Source: Pseudomonadota bacterium
Lineage (GTDB): Bacteria; Pseudomonadota; Alphaproteobacteria; Rhizobiales; Beijerinckiaceae
DNA: 7,220 bases
Reading direction: 5' to 3'
Assembly (NCBI GenBank): GCA_023423995.1
Contig: JAFAEL010000080.1
Location: 1 to 7,220, forward strand
Within the stretch, counting starts at the first letter, position 1. Each line of letters opens with the position of its first letter. Shown in pieces: positions 1 through 5,371 of this stretch. Made by a program: the position numbers and the translations under genes. The notes beneath the pieces are model-generated. The model had not been told where the DNA came from. It did no database searches and saw only the letters and a program-made list of their open reading frames with translations.

Positions 1-1267
1 CCTTCATGGCGGCAGCGCCGCGATTGGCGATGTATGCCTCGCCGAGATCGTACATGAACCCCGTCGCGGAGGTCGGGATGACGCCGAGCCGCTTCATGCG
101 CTCCCGGATGGCCGGCGGCACGCAGCAGCTGTGCTCCACCCGCATCCGGTGATCCTGTGACGGGTGGGCCGTCAGCGCCGCCTCGAACGCGTCGAGCACG
201 AAATCCACGCCGCGGTCGCCGACGCCGTCGGCGCAGACCGTCAGGCCCGCGGCGGTCGCCTCGGTCACGCGCCGGGTGAAATCCTCGGGGCTATACAGGA
301 GCATGCCCGTGTTGTTCTCGGGCTCGCCGACGATCGGCTTGCCGATATACGGCTCGTAATAGGCGGCGGTGCGGCCGCTGGTGCTGCAATCGGGGCACCA
401 CTCCACGCCGACGATGCGAACCCACTCGTCTCCGAAGCCCGAGCGGATGCCGCTGCGAATGACGGACTCGACGAGCCCGTCTTCCTTGCCGCTGACGATG
501 ACGCCGATGCGCATCGGGAGCCGCCCCTCGCGCCGGAGCGTCTGATAGGCGCGGATGCCGTGCGATGTGGTGAGCGAGTTGTGGAGGGACGTAATTCCGT
601 AGCTCAGGAATTCCGCGAAGACGGTTCCGAGGCCGGCCGCGAAGTCGTCCGCCGTATAGTCGCGCATGATCTCGTCGATCACCGCATAGGCGGCGTTCTC
701 GCGCAGCAGCCCGGTCGGCTCGCCCGTTTCCGGATGACGATCCGTGCGGCCGAAGGGCGGGTCCGGATAGTCGCCCCCGAGCTTCGCGCGCCGTAGCGCC
801 TCGCTGCTGGCCACGCCGAGATGGCAATCGGTGCGGAACACGAAGACGGGCCGCCCGCCGCCCGCCTGGTCGAGTTCCTCGCGCGTCGGATAGCCGCCCA
901 GCTTGTTGTCGTCGTAGCGGAAGCCCGCACACCAGGCATCGGCCGGGAGTGTGGCCGCGCGCTCGGCGATGATCGACAGGACCTCGTCCTTCGACCTCAC
1001 CTTCGGGTAGCTGAAATCCGCCCAGCGATGGATGCGGGCGCCGTAGAGATCCGCATGCACGTGGCATTCGACGAAGCCGGGAAGCACGGTCCGGCCGCCC
1101 GCGTCGATGCGCACGGTCTCCGGACCCGCCCAGAGGGCGATCTCGCTCGCCGTCCCGACGGCCGCGATGCGGCCGTCCTTGATGGCGAGCGCCTCGTCGA
1201 AGCGCCCTTCCTCGACCATCGCGGCAACCTTGCCGTTCTCGATGATCGTATCAGCGAAGACCTGCAT
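1..1267 (-). CDS. YtcJ-like amidohydrolase (amidohydrolase_3 family), C-terminus cut by window edge
   Basis: The first 422 residues are visible; YtcJ-type proteins usually run to about 540, so roughly the last 120 lie beyond the left edge. These are cytoplasmic metal-dependent hydrolases of amide, carbamate or related bonds on small molecules. Family marks: an N-terminal beta-sandwich segment (IKDGRIAAVG near 29-38), the LPGFVECHVH motif at 62-71 giving the HxH metal pair H69/H71, RTDCHLGVASSEAL at 145-158, the SGRTAAYYEPY stretch at 297-307, and RVEH at 376-379. Two positions differ from the usual pattern: E289 stands where a metal-bridging Lys is expected (four residues before the conserved D293), and D347 stands where the HAIGD His is expected (ADGVGD, 346-351). 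No signal peptide is seen. The ATG at 1267 has a weak GAGAG-type ribosome site nine bases upstream and starts 14 bases after the solute-binding gene, so the two are probably co-transcribed. Family is confident; substrate is unknown. Confidence 0.9.
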   Translation of the reverse strand, partial: MQVFADTIIENGKVAAMVEEGRFDEALAIKDGRIAAVGTASEIALWAGPETVRIDAGGRTVLPGFVECHVHADLYGARIHRWADFSYPKVRSKDEVLSIIAERAATLPADAWCAGFRYDDNKLGGYPTREELDQAGGGRPVFVFRTDCHLGVASSEALRRAKLGGDYPDPPFGRTDRHPETGEPTGLLRENAAYAVIDEIMRDYTADDFAAGLGTVFAEFLSYGITSLHNSLTTSHGIRAYQTLRREGRLPMRIGVIVSGKEDGLVESVIRSGIRSGFGDEWVRIVGVEWCPDCSTSGRTAAYYEPYIGKPIVGEPENNTGMLLYSPEDFTRRVTEATAAGLTVCADGVGDRGVDFVLDAFEAALTAHPSQDHRMRVEHSCCVPPAIRERMKRLGVIPTSATGFMYDLGEAYIANRGAAAMK

Positions 1268-1281
1268 GCGGTGACGCTCTC

Positions 1282-2394
1282 TCAGGACGCGACGGTGTCC
1301 AGGAAGCGCTTGCTTACCGGAATGATATTCTCGGCGTACCAGTCGCCGTTCTGCACCACCATCAGCTTCCTGTTGTCGGGATGGGACGGGTTCCGGGCCG
1401 CGAGCGCGGGATCGTACTGACCCTCGGCGGCCGGGTTCGCGGGCCCGTTGCCGAGCAGCTTCAGCAGCTCGATCTGTCCGGCCGGATCCTGCATGGAGGC
1501 CAGGAATTCCATCGCGAGCTTCTTGCCGGCCGGGTTGTCCTTCATCACCGACATGACGCCGGGATGCAGGAGGCCGCCGTTGAAGGTGTACTTCACCCGA
1601 CCCTTGGTCTCCTGCTCGAGCAGGTTGGCGCGGGTGTGCCAGATCTGGCCCATGACGACCTCGCCGTCGCGGAAGACCTGCTGGCTGCTGGCGCCCGTAT
1701 CCCAGAGCACGAGGTGCTCCTTGATGGACTTGATCTTCCCGAGGCCACGATCGACGTCGAGCGGATAGAGCTTGTCGAGCGGAACGCCATCGGCGAGGAG
1801 CGCCGCCTCGAGCGCGCCCGCCATGTACTTGTACATGACGCGCTTGCCCGGGAACTTCTTGACGTCGAAGAAGTCGGCCCAGCTCTCAGGCTGCTTTCCG
1901 CCGAGCGCCTTGGTGTCGTAGGCGAGGACCGACCCGTACAGGAACACCGAGGCGCCCCACTTGTAGTCGAGGCCGGGCAGCGTCTTGGCGCGGTCGAAGA
2001 TCGAGTAGTCGATCTCTTCCAGCACGCCGAGCTTGCCCAGCGAAGCCTGCGTCCCGACACCGCCATCCAGGATGTCCCAGGTGACGTTCTTCGACTGCAC
2101 CATGGCGCGAGCGCGCCCCGGGCTCGGCCCGCTGCCATCGAGGACCACCGGAATGCCGGACTTCTTCGTATAGGGCTCGCACCAGGCCTTGCGGTACGCG
2201 TTCTCGGCGTCGCCGCCCCACATGGCGAAGACGATCTCCTTGGCGGCAGCCTGCGCGGACCCGGCGCCGCCGACCCCGGCGAGGCCCAGCAGCGCCCCGA
2301 GCTGAAGAACGCGCCGGCGATCGAGCGAACCGCGTTCGAGCCGCTCAGCCGCGCAGAGGACGGCGTCTTCTAGATACGTCTGCACCCTGGTCAT
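1282..2394 (-). CDS. Tat-exported ABC-type solute-binding protein, PotD/PotF-like
   Basis: This 370-residue periplasmic binding protein would deliver a small solute to an ABC permease. The N-terminus has about 24 residues before a twin-arginine-type signal (LDRRRVLQLGALLG; Arg at 26-28), a hydrophobic Ala/Gly/Leu stretch, and a likely signal peptidase site after AQA at residue 49. The mature part has the solute-binding fold typical of the spermidine/putrescine-like group: a first strand IVFAMWGG, WDILDGG at 106-112 followed by a GVLEEID segment, LAYDTKALGGKQPESWADFFD around 157-177, and KFPGKRVMY. The ATG at 2394 is preferred over the upstream TTG at 2412 because GGAGG sits six bases before it, and that sequence lies inside the TTG-started extension. 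Polyamine, amino-acid-like or other cationic ligands are possible, but the ligand cannot be read. No permease or ATPase gene is in view, although they could lie left of the amidohydrolase. Confidence 0.88.
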   Translation of the reverse strand: MTRVQTYLEDAVLCAAERLERGSLDRRRVLQLGALLGLAGVGGAGSAQAAAKEIVFAMWGGDAENAYRKAWCEPYTKKSGIPVVLDGSGPSPGRARAMVQSKNVTWDILDGGVGTQASLGKLGVLEEIDYSIFDRAKTLPGLDYKWGASVFLYGSVLAYDTKALGGKQPESWADFFDVKKFPGKRVMYKYMAGALEAALLADGVPLDKLYPLDVDRGLGKIKSIKEHLVLWDTGASSQQVFRDGEVVMGQIWHTRANLLEQETKGRVKYTFNGGLLHPGVMSVMKDNPAGKKLAMEFLASMQDPAGQIELLKLLGNGPANPAAEGQYDPALAARNPSHPDNRKLMVVQNGDWYAENIIPVSKRFLDTVAS

Positions 2395-2405
2395 TCCCCG
2401 CCTCC
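2395..2405 (-). promoter_or_regulatory. Strong ribosome binding site fixing the solute-binding protein start
   Basis: On the minus strand GGAGG is followed by six bases and then the ATG at 2394. This is the best Shine-Dalgarno sequence in the window, and it argues against the in-frame TTG at 2412 as the true start. Confidence 0.75.
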
Positions 2406-2416
2406 GAGGCAAGTGT

Positions 2417-2445
2417 CTGATATGCTAGCGGCGCCTAGCTTGCAA
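2417..2445 (-). promoter_or_regulatory. Candidate promoter of the solute-binding protein gene
   Basis: On the minus strand TTGCAA (2445-2440) and TATCAG (2422-2417) are 17 bases apart, each matching four of six sigma-70 consensus positions. This would start transcription around 2410 and leave a short leader of about 16 bases. A perfect TTGACA hexamer lies further upstream (2464-2459), but I see no good -10 at a proper distance from it. The repeated TGSCATRTCA motif at 2418-2427 covers the proposed -10, which would suit repression. Confidence 0.35.
2418..2427 (-). promoter_or_regulatory. Operator-like site (copy 2 of TGSCATRTCA)
   Basis: On the minus strand this reads TAGCATATCA and continues as GACACTT. 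With the copy at 5003-5012 it shares the 13-base string CATRTCAGACACT, the closest pair among the six copies. It overlaps the proposed -10 of the solute-binding protein promoter. Inferred target: the double GntR/FCD regulator encoded at 5366-6793. Confidence 0.45.
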
Positions 2446-2460
2446 AGCGTGGCTGCGCTG

Positions 2461-2496
2461 TCAATCAGGGGTAGCACGAAAGCGGGAGGACAGCAT
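2461..2496 (-). other. Possible 11-codon leader ORF between the molybdoenzyme and solute-binding genes
   Basis: AAGGAG (2511-2506) lies nine bases before an ATG at 2496, opening MLSSRFRATPD and a TGA. The ribosome site is strong for this window, but an 11-codon frame can arise by chance and the peptide resembles nothing I know. If the gap is transcribed from the molybdoenzyme promoter it could be translated. Its stop codon overlaps the TTGACA hexamer at 2464-2459. Confidence 0.2.
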
Positions 2497-2533
2497 CAAA
2501 GTTAGCTCCTTCCGCAGCCGCTGCGCGACCCTC

Positions 2534-2543
2534 TGCCATATCA
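2534..2543 (+). promoter_or_regulatory. Operator-like site (copy 1 of TGSCATRTCA)
   Basis: Reads TGCCATATCA on the plus strand and matches the consensus fully. It overlaps the molybdoenzyme stop codon (2541-2543), so part of the match is imposed by that codon. It lies 116 bases from copy 2 and could be an auxiliary site or a chance match. Confidence 0.3.
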
Positions 2544-4970
2544 GCGCACGGAGGATCCGTGCTGGATGGCGCGCCAGACTGCGTCAGGTGTAGCGGGCAT
2601 CTCGATGGCGTCGACGCCGCGTTCCGCGAGCGCATCGAGGAGGGCTCCGACGATGGCGGGCGGCAATCCGACGGAGCCAACCTCGGCGCAGCCCTTCGCC
2701 TTCAGGGGGTTGTGCTCGCAGGGCGTCGAATGCGTCAGCACTTCGAAGGCCGGCAGGTCGCCGGCGCGCGGAAGAGCGTAGTCCATGAAGGAGCCGCTGA
2801 GGAGCTGACCGGCCTCGTCGTGCAGGGTGCGCTCGATCAGCGCCTGGCCGACACCCTGGGCAAGGCCGCCATGGATCTGCCCCTCGACGATCATGGGATT
2901 GATGATCGTTCCGAGGTCGTCGACCGCGACGATGCGCAGGATGGCGGTCTCGCCGGTCTCCGGGTCGACCTCGAGCTCGCAGACGTGACAGCCACCCGGA
3001 TAGGTCCAGTTCTGCGGGTCGTAATAGGCCGTCTCGTCGAGGCCCGGCTCGATCTCCTCCACGGGAAAGAGGTCGCCGCCATAGGCGGCCTTCGCGATCT
3101 CTCGGAACGAGACGGAACGATCGGTGCCCGCGACCGAGAAGCGCCCCGCCTCGAACACGACATCGGCGGCGGCGGCCTCGAGGACATGCGCGGCGATGCG
3201 CTTCGCCTTCTCGACCACCTTGTCGAGCGCCTTCACGAGCGCGGAACCGCCCACCACCAGGGAGCGCGAAGCGGCCGTGCCGCGGCCGAACGGCACCTGG
3301 TCCGTGTCGCCCTGCACGATCCTGACCGTGTCCGGCGAAACGCCGAGCCGATCGCACACGATCTGCGCAAAGGTCGTCTCGTGCCCCTGGCCGTGGCTGT
3401 GCACGCCGCTGAACACCGTGACAGTCCCGCCCGGATGCACCCGGACCTGCGCCGATTCCGAGCGGCCCGACCGAGCCCCGAGCCGGCTCGCGACGCGGGA
3501 GGGCGTGCCGCCGGCGATCTCCACATAGGTCGAGATGCCGATGCCGCGGAGCCGCCCGCGCGCGCGGCTCTCCTCCTTGCGGGCCGGAAAGCCCGCCCAA
3601 TCGACCGCATCGAGCGCGAGCGCGAGCGTCGCCTCGTGATCCCCGGAATCGTATTCCAGCCCGAGCGGTGTCCGGTACGGAAACTCTTCGCGCCGAATGA
3701 AATTGCGCCGCCGCAGTTCGACGCGGTCGATCCCCGCCTCGCGCGCGGCCTTGTCGATCAGCCGCTCCAGCACGTAGGTCGCCTCGGGCCGGCCGGCGCC
3801 GCGATAGGCGTCGACGCTGCAGGTATTGGTGAAGGCGAGGACGACGTTGCAGTAGATGGCGGGCGTCTTGTACACGCCCGCGAGCAGCGGCGCGTAGTAA
3901 TAGGTCGGGATCGCGGTCGCGCCGCTCGTCAGGTAAGCGCCGACATTGGCGTAGGTCTTGACCCTCAACCCCAGGAACGTACCGTCCGCGGCGAGCGCCA
4001 GCTCCGCCTCTGTCCGATGATCGCGCCCATTCGCATCCGTGAGGAAGGATTCCGAGCGGTCCGCCGTCCAGCGGATCGGCCGCGCGAGCCGGCCCGCCGC
4101 CCAAGTGATCGTCGTCTCCTCCGGATAGACGAAGATCTTGGCCCCGAAGCCGCCGCCGACATCGGGCGAGACCACCCGAAGGCTGCTCTCCGGAATGCCG
4201 AGCACGGCGTTGGCAAGCGTGCTGCGCACCGCATGCGGGTTCTGGCTGGTGGTATAGAGCGTGTAGCTGCCGCTCCCGGGGTCGAACAGCGCCAGCGCCG
4301 AGCGTGGCTCCATCGGAGCCGGGACGAGGCGGTTGTTCACCAGGGTGATCGACGTGACATGGGCTGCGCGGGCGAAGGCCGCATCCGTCGCGTCGCGGTC
4401 GCCGATCTCCCAGTCGCAGCAGATGTTCGCCGGGATCTCGTCCCAGACCAGCGGGGCGCCATTCTGCGTCGCGCAGAGCGCGTCCGTCACCGCCGGAAGC
4501 GGCTCGTACAGGACCTCGACGGCCTCCGCGGCCGCCCTCGCCTCTTCCAGGCTCTCCGCGATCACCACGGCGACCGGATCACCCTGGTGGCGAACCTTGT
4601 TCACCGCGAGCGGAAGGCGCGGCGGCTCCGCCATCGGCCTGCCATCGCGGCCCGTGAGCGACCAGCCGCACGGGATGCTGCCGACGCCTGCGGCGTGAAG
4701 ATCGCGGCCCGAATAGACCGCCGCGACGCCCGCCATGCCTCGCGAGCGGCCGGCATCGATCCGAAGGATCTTCGCATGGGCGTGCGGGCTGCGGACGAAG
4801 ACGGCGTGAAGCTCGCCCTCCGCCTTCTGGTCGGCGACATAGCGCCCGCGCCCCGTGACGAAGCGCAGATCCTCGCGCCTGAGCACGGACTCGCCGATGC
4901 GAAAGGGTATCTCGCGCGAGGTCACCGCATCTTCGCCGGGGATCGATCCAGGGCGAGCGTTCAGGAGCAC
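2541..4970 (-). CDS. Form II CoxL-like molybdenum hydroxylase large subunit (xanthine dehydrogenase family)
   Basis: An 809-residue molybdopterin-cytosine-dinucleotide-binding catalytic subunit of the xanthine oxidase family, which hydroxylates carbon centres with water as oxygen donor. Order: an a/b hammerhead domain from about 38 to 155 (VTGRGRYVAD, VRSPHAHAKI), then the two molybdopterin-binding domains. Visible signatures are GGGFGAK at 272-278, AYRGAGR at 388-394, HGQGHET at 526-532, GRGTAASRS at 562-570, and KGCAEVGSVG at 759-768 with E763 in the catalytic Glu position. AYRGAGR is the form II signature; true aerobic CO dehydrogenases carry AYxCSFR, so CO is not the expected substrate. 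The small [2Fe-2S] and medium FAD subunits, usually encoded alongside, are absent within the window. Start: GTG at 4970 has AGGGTGA just upstream and a promoter-like sequence about 40 bases away. GTG at 4925 (MTSREIPFRIGESVLRRED, 794 residues) fits the family's usual N-terminus equally well. Confidence 0.92.
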   Translation of the reverse strand: MLLNARPGSIPGEDAVTSREIPFRIGESVLRREDLRFVTGRGRYVADQKAEGELHAVFVRSPHAHAKILRIDAGRSRGMAGVAAVYSGRDLHAAGVGSIPCGWSLTGRDGRPMAEPPRLPLAVNKVRHQGDPVAVVIAESLEEARAAAEAVEVLYEPLPAVTDALCATQNGAPLVWDEIPANICCDWEIGDRDATDAAFARAAHVTSITLVNNRLVPAPMEPRSALALFDPGSGSYTLYTTSQNPHAVRSTLANAVLGIPESSLRVVSPDVGGGFGAKIFVYPEETTITWAAGRLARPIRWTADRSESFLTDANGRDHRTEAELALAADGTFLGLRVKTYANVGAYLTSGATAIPTYYYAPLLAGVYKTPAIYCNVVLAFTNTCSVDAYRGAGRPEATYVLERLIDKAAREAGIDRVELRRRNFIRREEFPYRTPLGLEYDSGDHEATLALALDAVDWAGFPARKEESRARGRLRGIGISTYVEIAGGTPSRVASRLGARSGRSESAQVRVHPGGTVTVFSGVHSHGQGHETTFAQIVCDRLGVSPDTVRIVQGDTDQVPFGRGTAASRSLVVGGSALVKALDKVVEKAKRIAAHVLEAAAADVVFEAGRFSVAGTDRSVSFREIAKAAYGGDLFPVEEIEPGLDETAYYDPQNWTYPGGCHVCELEVDPETGETAILRIVAVDDLGTIINPMIVEGQIHGGLAQGVGQALIERTLHDEAGQLLSGSFMDYALPRAGDLPAFEVLTHSTPCEHNPLKAKGCAEVGSVGLPPAIVGALLDALAERGVDAIEMPATPDAVWRAIQHGSSVR

Positions 4971-5002
4971 GAGTTCACCCTGTAACCGAGCGAAGCTTTG
5001 AC

Positions 5003-5012
5003 TGCCATGTCA
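5003..5012 (+). promoter_or_regulatory. Operator-like site (copy 3 of TGSCATRTCA)
   Basis: Reads TGCCATGTCA and continues GACACT, giving the 13-base match to copy 2. It covers the proposed -10 of the molybdoenzyme promoter. Relative to the gene it controls it points the opposite way from copy 2, which argues that the similarity is an operator and not a shared promoter element. Confidence 0.5.
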
Positions 5013-5036
5013 GACACTCTCGTACATAGACGTCAA
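5007..5036 (-). promoter_or_regulatory. Candidate promoter of the molybdoenzyme gene
   Basis: On the minus strand TTGACG (5036-5031; five of six consensus bases) is followed after 18 bases by TGACAT (5012-5007; three of six). Transcription would begin near 5000, leaving about 30 bases to the GTG at 4970. Operator-like copy 3 overlaps the -10. Confidence 0.35.
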
Positions 5037-5093
5037 CTCGCTCAACAGACGCTTCGGAGAGCGGACGTATGCCCCCGTTTGGCGCCGGAACGC

Positions 5094-5103
5094 TGGCATA
5101 TCA
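5094..5103 (+). promoter_or_regulatory. Operator-like site (copy 4 of TGSCATRTCA)
   Basis: Reads TGGCATATCA, a full match to the consensus. It sits in the middle of the divergent region, 91 bases from copy 3, far from either proposed start of transcription. It might act as a distal site for looping. Confidence 0.4.
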
Positions 5104-5283
5104 AGTCTCGTTTTCCGCGATCCGGAATGCGATTGCCCGGCGTGGCCCAAAAGCGAGGTTCGTGACGATGGCCCGGATAGCTGGCGCCCGGGGCGACCTA
5201 CGCGGCTGATGTACCAGGCCAAGCGCCTGCAAAACCGCAGCTTCCCGCCCGGAGAGCCGATCCGGAATTGCCTGTGTCTCTAG

Positions 5284-5333
5284 TTGATGGGAGCGATTTT
5301 GCGCTTTGACATGCAATCACTCAGGCTTACTTT
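5284..5333 (+). promoter_or_regulatory. Candidate promoter(s) of the double GntR regulator gene
   Basis: Two readings are possible. TTGATG (5284-5289) and TGACAT (5307-5312) are 17 bases apart, the latter identical to the -10 proposed for the molybdoenzyme. Alternatively a perfect TTGACA at 5306-5311 pairs with TACTTT at 5328-5333 over 16 bases. Either way operator-like copy 5 (5307-5316) overlaps a promoter element, consistent with autoregulation. The second reading would rule out the in-frame TTG at 5306 as a start codon. Confidence 0.35.
5307..5316 (-). promoter_or_regulatory. Operator-like site (copy 5 of TGSCATRTCA)
   Basis: On the minus strand this reads TTGCATGTCA, one mismatch from consensus. 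It overlaps the regulator's candidate promoter elements and lies 55 bases upstream of copy 6, in the opposite orientation. Confidence 0.4.
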
Positions 5334-5361
5334 CGGCGCCGAGGCCAGCCGACACCATCCC

Positions 5362-5371
5362 TGGCATGTCA
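5362..5371 (+). promoter_or_regulatory. Operator-like site (copy 6 of TGSCATRTCA), over the upstream start codon candidate
   Basis: Reads TGGCATGTCA, a full match. The ATG within it (5366-5368) is one candidate start of the regulator. If translation really begins at 5474, this copy lies in the leader, where bound protein could block transcription. Confidence 0.4.

Larger units (their letters stand above)
4971..5365. other. Divergent control region between the molybdoenzyme gene and the regulator gene
   Basis: About 395 bases without a convincing gene, and less strictly GC-patterned than the flanking genes. It holds four operator-like motif copies (5003-5012, 5094-5103, 5307-5316, and 5362-5371 at its right end), promoter candidates for both flanking genes, an 11-base direct repeat CGATCCGGAAT (5118-5128 and 5258-5268), and a TGATGTACCA palindrome-like site at 5207-5216. 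Short minus-strand frames here (5010-5222 and 5101-5316) have no ribosome site, atypical codon use and no family I recognise. Confidence 0.7.

Noticed and set aside
1381..2373. A 330-residue plus-strand frame opposite the solute-binding protein gene
   Set aside because: Shadow frame: no family features and low-complexity composition, while the opposite strand encodes a complete Tat signal and binding-protein fold.
2513..2525. Small hairpin CGCAG-CCG-CTGCG just after the molybdoenzyme stop, considered as a terminator
   Set aside because: Only five base pairs and no run of U afterwards on the minus-strand transcript.
2541..4970. Naming the molybdoenzyme a CO dehydrogenase (coxL)
   Set aside because: The active-site motif is AYRGAGR (form II-like), not AYxCSFR, and the S and M subunit genes are not seen; CO oxidation is not supported.
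2559..4985. An 808-residue open frame antisense to the molybdoenzyme gene (plus strand)
   Set aside because: Long antisense frames are expected opposite GC-rich genes. Its product is Arg/Ala/Asp-rich, has no recognisable domain, and mirrors the codon pattern of the real gene, which has clear family motifs.
5101..5316. Minus-strand 71-residue frame with a stretch (LSGREAAVLQALG) faintly like the start of a LuxR-type helix-turn-helix
   Set aside because: The likeness covers about 13 residues only, the next helix does not follow, the start is TTG without a ribosome site, and the frame overlaps promoter and motif sequences. At most a decayed remnant.
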